DNA of 64,000 bases from Candidatus Geothrix odensensis (GTDB lineage Bacteria; Acidobacteriota; Holophagae; Holophagales; Holophagaceae): NCBI GenBank assembly GCA_016714685.1, contig JADKCH010000004.1, forward strand, positions 62,001-126,000, read 5' to 3'. Position 1 is the stretch's first letter. Every line of letters begins with the position of its first letter. A program made the position numbers and the translations under genes. Below, one piece after another: positions 33,153 through 41,925 of this stretch. The notes beneath the pieces were generated by a model that did not search any database, was not told the DNA's origin, and saw nothing but the letters and a program-made list of their open reading frames with translations.

Positions 33153-33818
33153 ATGACCGCTGCCGCCCTTCCCCTGATCGCGATCGACGGCCCGTCTGGC
33201 GTGGGGAAGTCCACCACGGCCAAGCGGGTCGCCGCGCGTCTGGGCTGGCAGTACCTCGATACCGGCGCCATGTACCGGGCCGCCGCCCTGGCCCTCCACC
33301 GGGCCGGCGTTGACCTCACCGAGCGGGCCGCCCTCGAGTCGGTCCTGGCCCGCCTGGACCTCTCGCTGAACGAGGGGCGGACCTACCTGGCGGGCGAGGA
33401 CGTCAGCGAGGCCATTCGTGGCCAGGAGGTCACGCGCCTGGTCACGCCCGTGAGCGCCGATGCCCGGGTGCGCGAAGTGCTGGTGGATCAGCAGCGCCGG
33501 ATCGGCGACCGCGGCCGCTGGGTGGTGGATGGTCGCGACATCGGCACCGTGGTGTTCACCAGGGCCTGCTGCAAAGTCTTCCTCACGGCCAGCCCCGAGG
33601 CCCGGGCCCAGCGCCGCTACCGCGAGCTCCAGGCCAAGGGGCAGTCGCCGGATTTCGAGGCGGTGCTCGCCGACCTCCAGCGCCGCGACCTGGCCGACAG
33701 CACCCGCGCAGCTTCCCCCCTGCGCAAGGCCGAGGATGCCACCGAGCTTGATTCCAGCGACATGAGCCTCGACCAGGTGGTGGACTGGATCGTGGCGAGG
33801 CACCAGGCCCACCCGTGA
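33153..33818 (+). CDS. cmk: Cytidylate kinase
   Basis: A 221-residue NMP kinase. The P-loop GPSGVGKST (13-21), LDTGAMYRAAAL, VVDGRDIGTVVF and the LID-type DLQRRDLADSTRAASPL are those of Cmk, which phosphorylates CMP/dCMP. The ATG at 33153 is chosen by homology; its ribosome site is weak and ATG codons 12-13 codons upstream are in frame. It starts 35 bp after the cytochrome gene, and its TGA overlaps the GTG start of the next gene. Confidence 0.93.
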   Translation: MTAAALPLIAIDGPSGVGKSTTAKRVAARLGWQYLDTGAMYRAAALALHRAGVDLTERAALESVLARLDLSLNEGRTYLAGEDVSEAIRGQEVTRLVTPVSADARVREVLVDQQRRIGDRGRWVVDGRDIGTVVFTRACCKVFLTASPEARAQRRYRELQAKGQSPDFEAVLADLQRRDLADSTRAASPLRKAEDATELDSSDMSLDQVVDWIVARHQAHP

Positions 33819-34364
33819 TCGCGCTGCCCGAGTCCGTGCAGGCGGCCCTGGACGAGCCCTGGCGCCCCGTCGGCACCGCCGGTCTCGTGGGGTTCTCCAT
33901 CGGCTCCGGCCTGCTCTTCCTGGCCGCGCTCACGGCTGAAGAGGGCTGGATCCCCCTGCTGGACGGGGTGAACCTGCTCTTCCACGAGGCGGGGCATCCG
34001 CTGTTTGGCATCTTCGGCTGGGAGACTCTGGCCATCCTCGGCGGCACCCTGATGCAGCTCCTCGTGCCCACGGTGGTGGCAGCCTCCTTCTGGCTGCGGC
34101 GGGATGCCTATGGGACTGCCGCAGCTGGCCTTTGGGCTGGTGAGAACTTTCTGAACATCGCCCGCTACGTGGCCGATGCGAGGGCCCAGGTGCTGCCGCT
34201 GGTGGGTGGCGGAGAACATGATTGGGCCACGCTCCTGAGCCAGTGGGGCTGCCTGGCCTCGGACCACCGCATCGCCCAGGCTCATCCGGACCTTCGGCTG
34301 GCTGGGCATGCTGGCCTGCTGGGGGTGGCTGGCCTGGCGCTGGCAGGTTGCACGACGGGCATAG
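33815..34364 (+). pseudogene. Small HEAGH membrane protein, frameshifted near 34280
   Basis: The gene starts at GTG 33815 (GTGA overlap with cmk). It encodes about 180 residues with about four membrane helices and the zinc-protease-like motif LLFHEAGHPLFGIFG (HExxH, about residues 57-61). In frame, the end becomes non-membrane and runs to 34405. Dropping one G of GG at 34279-34280 restores a final helix and Arg-rich end (LIRTFGWLGMLACWGWLAWR) stopping at 34364. So a single-base insertion is likely, real or technical. No known peptidase family is recognised. Confidence 0.6.
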
Positions 34365-34377
34365 GGCTGAGCCAGGA

Positions 34378-35259
34378 TCAGAAGGTCTCCCTCACGCGCA
34401 GGTAGCGGGCGAATCGGGGCAGGCCCTTCCTAGTCAGGCCCTGGTAGGTGTAGGTGATGACCGTTCCCACGGCGGGCGGATGCTGGCGCGCCGCATCGGT
34501 GAATCCGCTCCCGATGACGAACCGTTTCCCATCGGGCATCTCCACCCGCAGGGCTCCCAGCAGGCCCTGGTATTTGCCTTTGCCGGGGATCTGTTCCACG
34601 ACCACCGCTTCGGTATCGCTCAGGGGCTTCAGCTTCAGCAAATCATCACTGCGACCCGTGGTGTAGGGGGCGTCCGCCCGGTGAAGCATCAGGCCCTCCC
34701 CGCCCCCGCGAATGACCTCGTCCAGCTTCCCCATGAGTTCAGCGCGGTCCTTTACCCGGAATTGGGGGACGGCCACCAGCTGCGGCCACTGGCGTTCCAC
34801 GATGATGTCCCGGATCCGCGCGGCGCGTTCCGTGAAGGGACCCGGCCCATCGGGCAATTCGAACACCAGGTACTTGATCTGCCGCCATTCCGCATCCTCG
34901 GGCTGAAGCTTGCGAACGAATCCCGAAAGCTCTTCAAAGCGTCCCCGCGCCAGCCACAGCTCCCCATCCAGGGGTTGGGATGGAAGCTTTTCCGTGAACC
35001 ATGGGGGCGCCGCTACCTCCCGGCCACTGCGGAATTTCAGTTTCTTGCCGTCCCAAAACGCCCGCACACCATCGAACTTTTCACTGACGAGGTAGTCGGC
35101 CGGGTTCACGCTCGGGCCAAGCACATTGGCCAGCAGCAGGGCCGTGGGCGTAGGCCCGGATGTCGGTTGCTTCGCGAAGCCGCTCTGGTTTGGGCCGAGC
35201 AGGAGAACCACGGCCGCGGCGGAATGGCAAAGCCTCGACACCCACTGCGGAATGCCCAT
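34378..35259 (-). CDS. Secreted ATP-dependent DNA ligase (LigE-like)
   Basis: A 293-residue minimal ATP-dependent ligase. The adenylation motif is EKFDGVRAFWDG (Lys 61), with DGELW and GEGLMLHRADAPY following; KLKPLSDTEAVVVEQ is motif V. An OB domain ends the protein. An N-terminal signal-like segment (CHSAAAVVLLLGPNQSGFA) marks the Lig E type, thought to act in the periplasm, possibly on incoming or extracellular DNA. Its ATG overlaps the cydB stop (TGATG), so it is the last gene of the bd oxidase operon. Confidence 0.85.
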   Translation of the reverse strand: MGIPQWVSRLCHSAAAVVLLLGPNQSGFAKQPTSGPTPTALLLANVLGPSVNPADYLVSEKFDGVRAFWDGKKLKFRSGREVAAPPWFTEKLPSQPLDGELWLARGRFEELSGFVRKLQPEDAEWRQIKYLVFELPDGPGPFTERAARIRDIIVERQWPQLVAVPQFRVKDRAELMGKLDEVIRGGGEGLMLHRADAPYTTGRSDDLLKLKPLSDTEAVVVEQIPGKGKYQGLLGALRVEMPDGKRFVIGSGFTDAARQHPPAVGTVITYTYQGLTRKGLPRFARYLRVRETF

Positions 35260-36305
35260 CAGTACCCTTCCCCTTCCCCCGCCGCCTTCACCTTGCCCCG
35301 GTGGAACCGGAAGAGGAAGGCGGCGTAGCCGACGGCCAGGGGGAATCCGATGAGCCACCAGACGAGGCCGGTGCGAAGACCATGGTGCCCCACACTGGCG
35401 TTCAGGGCCGTGAGGTTGAAGGCCGGATCCAGGGTGGACCTGAGCATCACGGGATAGAGGCTGGCGGCGCTGGCCGCGAGGATCCCGAGGATGAAGGCGC
35501 CCGAGCCCAGGAAGGCCAGAAGGTGGCGCTGCCGCCGCAGGCCCAGGAAGACCAGGCCCAGCCCCGCGACGAAGAGGGCCGTGAAGACCCAGGCCAGGGG
35601 CGAGGCGGCCAGCCCCCGGAAGATGCCCGGGTTCACCACGGACGTGGCCCCGGTGGCCAGCACCCAGAGGAACAGCACGAAGCCCCAGAGCGGCCCGGCC
35701 AGCGCCAGCGAGCGCTCGTGCACGGCCCCCCCAGTCTTCCAGGCCAGGAACAGGGCGCCGTGCGCGGTCACGGTCACCAGGGTGAACACGCCGATCAGCA
35801 CGGTGTACCAGTCCAGCACGCCGGGCTGCGGGCCCAGCCGGAAGGTGGTCCACAGGGGCACGGAGAAGTAGCCGCTGGCGTCCAGGGGCACGCCCCGCAG
35901 CACGTTGCCCAGGGCCGCGCCAAAGAGCACGGGCAGCAGCACGCTGGCCACGGCGAAGGTGCCGTCCCAGAAGTGGCGCCAGAGGCCATCCTGCACATGG
36001 GAGCGGAACTCGATGGAGATGCCGCGCAGCATCAGGCACCAGACCACCACCCACATGGCCAGGTAGAACCCGGAGAAGCCCGAGGCCAGCACCTTGGGGA
36101 AGGCCAGAAAGAGCGAGCCGCCGCCCGCCAGCAGCCAGACTTCATTGCCATCCCAGAAGGGACCGATGGCGCCGAGCACCTCCCGGCGCTCCTCATTGGT
36201 CTTGGCCACGGCCAGGTGCAGGATCCCCGCGCCGAAGTCGAAGCCATCCATCACCACGTAGATCGCGAACATCACGGCGACCATCCAGAACCAGAGCAGC
36301 TCCAT
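35259..36305 (-). CDS. cydB: Cytochrome bd ubiquinol oxidase subunit II
   Basis: A 348-residue membrane protein with about nine helices. Signature regions are VVMDGFDFGAGIL at the N-terminus and GPFWDGNEVWLLAGGGSLFLAFP. It forms the high-affinity terminal oxidase with CydA. AGGAG precedes the ATG, 9 bp after the cydA stop. Translation is coupled to the ligase gene downstream. No CydX or cydDC is seen in the window. Confidence 0.95.
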   Translation of the reverse strand: MELLWFWMVAVMFAIYVVMDGFDFGAGILHLAVAKTNEERREVLGAIGPFWDGNEVWLLAGGGSLFLAFPKVLASGFSGFYLAMWVVVWCLMLRGISIEFRSHVQDGLWRHFWDGTFAVASVLLPVLFGAALGNVLRGVPLDASGYFSVPLWTTFRLGPQPGVLDWYTVLIGVFTLVTVTAHGALFLAWKTGGAVHERSLALAGPLWGFVLFLWVLATGATSVVNPGIFRGLAASPLAWVFTALFVAGLGLVFLGLRRQRHLLAFLGSGAFILGILAASAASLYPVMLRSTLDPAFNLTALNASVGHHGLRTGLVWWLIGFPLAVGYAAFLFRFHRGKVKAAGEGEGY

Positions 36306-36314
36306 GGCGGTCTC

Positions 36315-37637
36315 CTAGTGCTTCACGGGGCCGTGGGCGAGCTCCCGGCCGATGAGATAGAGGAAGAGGACGCTCAGCACCACGAAGATGCCGGCGAAAC
36401 CCAGCGTGGTGAAGGCCGTCTGGCCCGCATGCACCGTGGGGGAGGCGCCCTGGCTGGTGCGGAGCACCCCGTGGATGAGCCAGGGCTGCCGGCCGAATTC
36501 CGCCACGGCCCAGCCAGCGGTGGTGGCGATGTAGGGGAAGGGGAAGGCCAGCATCAGGGCCCACAGCATGGGCCGGTTGGTATCCAGCCGCCCCCGCCAG
36601 AGCAGGAGGGCCGCCACGCCCATCAAGGCGATCATGAGCGTGCCCAGGCCCGCCATGATGTGGAAGCTGTAGTAGAGCAGCTCGATGTTCTGGGGCCACT
36701 GGTCCTCGGGGAAGGAGGACAGGCCCTTCACGTCGCTGCTGAAGGTGCCGTAGGCGATGAAGCTGAGCACCGCGGGCAGCTGCACCGGGTTGTCGATCTT
36801 CCGCTGGGCCACGTTGGGCTGGCCGATGAGGGTGAGTCCGGCCCGGGGACCGCTCTCGAAGCGCCCCTCCATGGCGGCCAGGGTGATGGGCTGGTGCCGC
36901 GCCACAAGCTTGCCCTGGAGGTCGCCGGTGGGGAAGGCCACGAGCACGCTGAAGATCAGGCCCATGACCGTGCCCATACGCAGGTTCAGGCGGGCCTGTT
37001 CGGTGTGCAGCCCCTTGAGGGTCCAGAAGGCGCCCACGGCGGCCACCACGAAGGAACCCGTCACCACCGAGGCGATCATGGTGTGGGCGTACTGGCCCAG
37101 GGCCCAGGGGTTCAGGAGGAAGGCCCAGAAGCTGGTGAGCTGCAGGGTGCCATCCGCGGCCACCGCGTAGCCCACCGGGTGCTGCATGAAGGCGTTGGTG
37201 GCCACGATGAAGTAGCCGGACAGCCAGCTGCCCAGCCACAGCGCCACGGCCGCGCGGAAGTGCCCCTTCGGCGACAGCTTCTTCTCCCCCCAGATCAGCA
37301 GCCCTAGGAAGCTGCTCTCCAGGAAGAAGGCGAACATGCCCTCCATCCCCAGCGTCTGGCCGATGATGCCGCCGGACAGCTGCGAGAATCGCGCCCAGTT
37401 CGTGCCGAACTGGAACTCGAGGGGGATGCCAGTCACCACGCCCACGGCGAAGTTGATGCCGAAGATCTTGATCCAGAACCGCGCGGCGTCGGCGTAGCGG
37501 GCCTCCCCCGTGCGCAGGCCCATCGCCTTGAACAGCACGATGATGAGGGCCAGCCCCATGGTGAGCTGGGGGAACAGGTAGTGGTAGGTCGCCGTGAAGC
37601 CGAACTGCAGCCGGTGCCAGAAAAGTGGATCGCCCAT
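36315..37637 (-). CDS. cydA: Cytochrome bd ubiquinol oxidase subunit I
   Basis: A 440-residue quinol oxidase subunit. His19 (haem b595 ligand) sits in FTATYHYLFPQLTMG as in E. coli. NPVQLPAVLSFI, the quinol loop GDLQGKLVARHQP and the late AEFGRQPWLIHG are characteristic. It is about 80 residues shorter than E. coli CydA, consistent with the short Q-loop class. The ATG at 37635-37637 has GGAGGG upstream; the open frame extends 30 residues further without homology. bd oxidases resist sulfide and cyanide, notable given the nearby rhodanese. Confidence 0.95.
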   Translation of the reverse strand: MGDPLFWHRLQFGFTATYHYLFPQLTMGLALIIVLFKAMGLRTGEARYADAARFWIKIFGINFAVGVVTGIPLEFQFGTNWARFSQLSGGIIGQTLGMEGMFAFFLESSFLGLLIWGEKKLSPKGHFRAAVALWLGSWLSGYFIVATNAFMQHPVGYAVAADGTLQLTSFWAFLLNPWALGQYAHTMIASVVTGSFVVAAVGAFWTLKGLHTEQARLNLRMGTVMGLIFSVLVAFPTGDLQGKLVARHQPITLAAMEGRFESGPRAGLTLIGQPNVAQRKIDNPVQLPAVLSFIAYGTFSSDVKGLSSFPEDQWPQNIELLYYSFHIMAGLGTLMIALMGVAALLLWRGRLDTNRPMLWALMLAFPFPYIATTAGWAVAEFGRQPWLIHGVLRTSQGASPTVHAGQTAFTTLGFAGIFVVLSVLFLYLIGRELAHGPVKH

Positions 37638-37834
37638 GGTCCCTCCGGTCACGACATCAATCAGGCGACGCCGGAGATCCAGTATTCCACGACTCAGGCC
37701 ACCCAAACACGCGACAAACTGCCGCAACCCATGTGAAAGCTCGACATATCTTGAGACTTGCAGGTAGGGAAACCCTCAGGCCTCGACCACGGTCTCCAAG
37801 GTGATGGGCACCGCGGGCCGCAGCATGGCGGACT

Positions 37835-38194
37835 TCAGGAGAGCAGGGTGGAGAGGCGGCGCCAGGAACCCAGGTTCGCCACCTCGGCGAAGCCCGCGCG
37901 CTTGAGCAGGGAGACCGCGAAGCCGCTGCGGCTGCCGGTCTCGCAGCACACGAGCACCGGCCGGGCCTGGTCGAGTTCCCGGGTCCGGCCCTCCAGCTCA
38001 TCCAGGGGGATGTTGATGGCTTTCGGGTGCGCGCCAGCCTTGAACTCGGATCGGGTGCGCACGTCCACCACCTGGGCGCCCCGGCCCAGCAGCGCCTGCA
38101 CATCCGTGACCGAGGCCGACCGGCGGCTCCACCACAGGTAGCCGATGGCCGCCAGGGGGAGGAGGTAGTACCAGTGGTCGAGCAGCAGGGACAT
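37835..38194 (-). CDS. Membrane-anchored rhodanese-like protein
   Basis: A 119-residue protein with one N-terminal membrane helix (YYLLPLAAIGYLWW) and a rhodanese domain. The active-site loop is CETGSRS (Cys 84) and QVVDVRTRSEF is the conserved strand. It transfers sulfane sulfur, probably at the inner membrane facing the cytoplasm. It is the last gene of the ArsR/RND operon, 36 bp after DUF6132. Together with the DUF2892 gene it reconstitutes a split version of E. coli YgaP (rhodanese plus two helices). Confidence 0.88.
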   Translation of the reverse strand: MSLLLDHWYYLLPLAAIGYLWWSRRSASVTDVQALLGRGAQVVDVRTRSEFKAGAHPKAINIPLDELEGRTRELDQARPVLVCCETGSRSGFAVSLLKRAGFAEVANLGSWRRLSTLLS

Positions 38195-38230
38195 GCGCCC
38201 TCCGGATCAGGGTGAGTGGTGCCAGGTGGC

Positions 38231-38404
38231 CTAGCGGGACAGTGCCCAGAGCAGGCCCATGAAGGCACCGTAGCCGATGCCCCGCAGGGGCGTGGCCGTG
38301 AGCGGACAGGCTCCGGTACTGCACCCCACGAGGCGGTGCCAGCCGTAGCCCAGGAGGCCGCCTATGAGCAGCCCCAGTGCCAGGCGGATGGCCGTGGCCT
38401 TCAA
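38231..38404 (-). CDS. DUF6132-like small membrane protein
   Basis: A 57-residue protein with two helices (IRLALGLLIGGLLGYGW and GIGYGAFMGLLWAL) around a Cys loop, LVGCSTGACPLTATP. This CSTGACP signature is the DUF6132 pattern. The start is taken as TTG at 38404, which overlaps the stop of the DUF2892 gene (TTGA). A longer reading from ATG 38470 would lie inside the upstream gene and adds Arg-rich residues only. It probably sits in the inner membrane as part of the sulfur-handling end of the operon. Confidence 0.65.
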   Translation of the reverse strand: MKATAIRLALGLLIGGLLGYGWHRLVGCSTGACPLTATPLRGIGYGAFMGLLWALSR

Positions 38405-38613
38405 CGCGAGCAGCCGACGGCGGAGCCTTCGGGCACCCCCAGCCGGCGCAGGATGGAGGACATCAGGCACCAGTTGGTGAGCCCACTCTGCAGCAGATTC
38501 GCGCCCACGAACGCGGTGAACCAGAGCCAGTTCGGGCTGTGGAAGTGGGCCAGCGCGAGGCTGCCCAGGATGAAGGTGCCAGCGACGATGTGGACGATGC
38601 GATCAACGGACAT
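38401..38613 (-). CDS. DUF2892 (YgaP transmembrane-like) protein
   Basis: A 70-residue protein with two membrane helices: DRIVHIVAGTFILGSLAL and FTAFVGANLLQSGLTNWC. The N-terminal DR-x-x-H and the helix pattern match DUF2892, the membrane part of YgaP. The end GLTNWCLMSSILRRLG is typical. It lies 3 bp after the RND permease with GAGGAG before its ATG. It probably partners the rhodanese encoded two genes on. Confidence 0.85.
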   Translation of the reverse strand: MSVDRIVHIVAGTFILGSLALAHFHSPNWLWFTAFVGANLLQSGLTNWCLMSSILRRLGVPEGSAVGCSR

Positions 38614-38616
38614 GGG

Positions 38617-41600
38617 TTACTCCTCGGAGGCGGCAAGGACCGCCTGGCGTTGCAGGTTGGCGGCATGGCCCCGGCGGGCCACGAGGTAATAGAGGACAGG
38701 GACGGCGATGCGGGAGAGCAGGGTGGCGGCGACTTCGCCAGCCATGAGGCTGATGGCCAGGCCCTGGAAGATGGGATCCGCCAGCATGACGGCGCTCCCC
38801 ACCAGCACGGCGGCGGCGGTCAGCAGCATGGGGCGGAAGCGCACCACGCCGGCCTCCTCCACGGCGGCCTCCAGGGCCATGCCCTCCTTCAGCTTCAGCT
38901 CGATGAAGTCCACGAGGATGATGCTGTTGCGGACGATGATGCCCGCCCCGGCAATGAAGCCGATCATGCTGGTGGCCGTGAAGAATGCCCCCATCAGTCC
39001 ATGGGCGGGGATGATGCCGATGAGCGAGAGCGGGATGGGCACCAGGATCACCCAGGGGATCTCGAAGCTTTCGAACCAGCCCACCACCAGCACGAAGATC
39101 AGCACAAGCACGGCCGCGAAGGCCATGCCGAGGTCCCGGAAGACCTCCAGGGTGATGTGCCACTCTCCATCCCACTTCAGCGAGAGGGATTCGGTGTTCT
39201 CGGGGTGGGCGAGGCCCAGGCGGGGCACGGCGGCACCGGCTGTTCCCTTGAGCGCATCGATCTTCTTGTTCAGGGCCGACAGGGCGTAGACCGGGCTTTC
39301 GATGGTGCCCGCCAGGTCCGAGAACACGTAGGTCACTGGCATGAGGTTCTTGTGGTGGATGGCGGCTTCCTCCACACCCTCCTTCACGGTCACCAGCTCG
39401 CGCACGGGGATCATGCCGCGGACGCCCGGCACGGTGAGCTGCAGCAGCTGATCGAGGTGCTGGCGCTTGCCGGCGGCCAGCTGCACCACCACGGGCACCT
39501 GGCTGGAGCCGCGCAGCACGTGGAAGGCCCCGGCCTGGTGGCCGTAGCCTGCCATGGCGAGCGTCTGGATGACATGGGCGGGTGCCACCCCGTGGAGCGC
39601 CGCCTTCTCCCGGTCCAGCACCAGGCTGACCTTGGGGTTGGTGGCATTGAGGGTGGAGTCCACGTCCACGATGCCCTCCACGCTCTTGAAGGCCGCGAGG
39701 ACTTCACCGGAAAGGCGCGTGCGCTCGGCTTCGCTGGGCCCGTAGATCTCCGCCACGATGGTGTCCATGACGGGCGGTCCCGGCGGGATCTCCACGAGCT
39801 TCATCCTCGCCCCAGCTGGCTTGGAGAGCTTCTCCAGCTCGGGCCGCAGACGCACCACGATCTCGTGACTCTGTTCCTTGCGGTCCCCCTTGGGCACCAG
39901 GTTGACCTGGAGGTCCACCATCTCCGCCTCCTGACGGAGGAAGCTGTGGCGCACCATCCCCACGAAGGTGAAGGGTGCGGCCTCTCCCGCGTAGACCTGC
40001 ACGTCCTTGACCGTGGGTTCCTTCAGCAGGCGGCGGGCGAGGTCCTGGCCCACGGCCAGGGCATCCTCCCTGGGCGTGCCGGCCGGCAGGTCCAGCTGCA
40101 CCATGAACTCCGACTTGTTGTCGAAGGGCAGCATCTTCACCTTCACCACGCCGAAGCCCACCAGGGACATGGCGCCCAGCAGCAGGGCGACCACCCCCCC
40201 GAAGAAAGCCCAGCGCACGGAAGCGCGGGTGAGCAGGGCGCGCATGACCTTGCGGTAGAGGGCGGTCATGCGGCTGTCCGGCGCCACCTCGGGGTTCTTG
40301 TGGGGCCAGTCGTGGACGGGCTCGGGCGCGGCCGTGTCGGGCGTGGCCGGGTGCAAGCCCGTGGGATCGGTCTCCGGCAGGTTGGCTTCTTTCTTGAAGA
40401 CGATGAGGCTCGCCCAGGGACTGATGACGAAGGCGATGATGAGACTGAAGAGCATGGCCAGGCTGGCACCCACGGGGATGGGTCGCATGTAGGGGCCCAT
40501 GAGCCCCCGCACGAAGGCCATGGGCAGGATGGCCGCGATGACCGCGAAGGTGGCCAGGATGGTGGGATTGCCCACCTCGTCCACGGCCTCCACCACCATG
40601 CGGGCGAAGCTCTTGCGCCGGCCCGGCAGGTGCATGTGGCGATGGATGTTCTCCACCACCACGATGGCGTCGTCCACCAGGATGCCGATGGAGAAGATCA
40701 GCGCGAAGAGCGTCACGCGGTTCAGCGTGTAGCCGAACAGGTAGGTGATGAGCAGCGTGAGGGCCAGGGTCACGGGCACGGCGATGCCCACCACCACGGC
40801 GCTGCGCCAGCCCATGGCCAGCATGATCAGCGCGATGACGCTGAGGGTGGCGATCATGAGGTGCTCAATGAGCTCGTTGGACTTGTCCCCGGCGGTCTCG
40901 CCGTAGTTGCGCGTGACCGTGAGCTTCAGGTCCCGGGGGAGGAGGCCGCCACGCAGCGCCTCCACCTTGGCCAGCACCTGTTCGGCCAGGGCCGTGGCGT
41001 TGGTGCCGGCGCGCTTGGAGAGCGTGACGCTGACGGCGGGCTCAAAGCCCTGCACCCCGCCTCCGGCGAAGAGCACCACCGGTGGTTCCGGATCCGGCGC
41101 GTCCACGATGCGGGCCACATCACCCAGGTAGATGGGGCGCTGGTTGCGCACGCCCACCACCAGCCGTTTCAGCTCGGCGGCCTGGAGCACGAAGCCTGTG
41201 GCCTCCACCTCGGTGCGCCGGCCACGGTCCACCAGCACCCCGGCGGGCAGCTGGGCCTCGGCGGACTGGAGGGCGGGTTGCAACTCGGCCAGCGAGAAAC
41301 CCAGCGAACGCATGCGGTCGGGATCGGGCTCGACGCGCACCATGCGGCGGGCGCCGCCGACCACCTTCACCTGGGCGGTGTTGGGCACGGTGGACAGTTC
41401 CTGGCCCAGCACCTCGGCCACCTTGCGGAGGCCGCCAGGGGTCTGGTCCTGGCCATGGAGCGTCAGCACCAGGAAGGGCACATCGTCGATGGTCTGCAGC
41501 TTCACGATGGGCTTCATGGCCCCGGGGGGCAGCAGCTGCGGGTTGGCCGCCAGCTCCTGGTGGACCTTCACGAGGCTGGGTTCCTGGGGCTCGTTCACCT

Positions 41601-41925
41601 TGAAGCGCACGGTGATGAGCGCCATGCCGGGCCGGCTCATGCTGTAGAGGTACTCCACCCCGGGGATGCCCCAGAGGCGCTTTTCCAGCGGCGTGGCCAC
41701 CTGGCTTTCCACCTCCTTGGGACTGGCGCCCGGGTAGGGCACGTAGAGATCCACCATGGGCACGACGATCTGGGGTTCCTCTTCGCGGGGCGTGAGCCAC
41801 ACGGCCAGCAGCCCCAGCAGCAGAGAGGCGAACACCAGCAGGGGCGTCAGCTTGCTGCGGAGGAAGCCCTTGGCGAGGCCTCCGGCCAGTCCGAGCTTCA
41901 GGTCATCCGTCTCCCTACTTGACAC
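38617..41925 (-). CDS. RND efflux transporter permease
   Basis: A 1102-residue AcrB/HAE1-type inner-membrane pump with 12 helices and two large periplasmic loops. Helix 1 is followed by VPMVDLYVPYPGASPKEVESQVATPLEKRL. The helix 4 region FALIFSIGILVDDAIVVVENIHRH carries the proton-relay Asp pair, and a second VENI-like region is AGAGIIVRNSIILVDFIELKL. It overlaps the adaptor gene by 11 bp, starting at GTG. The substrate could be a metal, sulfur compound or organic; the ArsR and rhodanese context is suggestive only. Confidence 0.93.
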   Translation of the reverse strand: MSSRETDDLKLGLAGGLAKGFLRSKLTPLLVFASLLLGLLAVWLTPREEEPQIVVPMVDLYVPYPGASPKEVESQVATPLEKRLWGIPGVEYLYSMSRPGMALITVRFKVNEPQEPSLVKVHQELAANPQLLPPGAMKPIVKLQTIDDVPFLVLTLHGQDQTPGGLRKVAEVLGQELSTVPNTAQVKVVGGARRMVRVEPDPDRMRSLGFSLAELQPALQSAEAQLPAGVLVDRGRRTEVEATGFVLQAAELKRLVVGVRNQRPIYLGDVARIVDAPDPEPPVVLFAGGGVQGFEPAVSVTLSKRAGTNATALAEQVLAKVEALRGGLLPRDLKLTVTRNYGETAGDKSNELIEHLMIATLSVIALIMLAMGWRSAVVVGIAVPVTLALTLLITYLFGYTLNRVTLFALIFSIGILVDDAIVVVENIHRHMHLPGRRKSFARMVVEAVDEVGNPTILATFAVIAAILPMAFVRGLMGPYMRPIPVGASLAMLFSLIIAFVISPWASLIVFKKEANLPETDPTGLHPATPDTAAPEPVHDWPHKNPEVAPDSRMTALYRKVMRALLTRASVRWAFFGGVVALLLGAMSLVGFGVVKVKMLPFDNKSEFMVQLDLPAGTPREDALAVGQDLARRLLKEPTVKDVQVYAGEAAPFTFVGMVRHSFLRQEAEMVDLQVNLVPKGDRKEQSHEIVVRLRPELEKLSKPAGARMKLVEIPPGPPVMDTIVAEIYGPSEAERTRLSGEVLAAFKSVEGIVDVDSTLNATNPKVSLVLDREKAALHGVAPAHVIQTLAMAGYGHQAGAFHVLRGSSQVPVVVQLAAGKRQHLDQLLQLTVPGVRGMIPVRELVTVKEGVEEAAIHHKNLMPVTYVFSDLAGTIESPVYALSALNKKIDALKGTAGAAVPRLGLAHPENTESLSLKWDGEWHITLEVFRDLGMAFAAVLVLIFVLVVGWFESFEIPWVILVPIPLSLIGIIPAHGLMGAFFTATSMIGFIAGAGIIVRNSIILVDFIELKLKEGMALEAAVEEAGVVRFRPMLLTAAAVLVGSAVMLADPIFQGLAISLMAGEVAATLLSRIAVPVLYYLVARRGHAANLQRQAVLAASEE

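Noticed and set aside
38377..41922. Long plus-strand open frame opposite the RND permease
   Set aside because: His/Gly/Gln-rich translation is the antisense shadow of a high-GC gene; the minus strand has full RND motifs.
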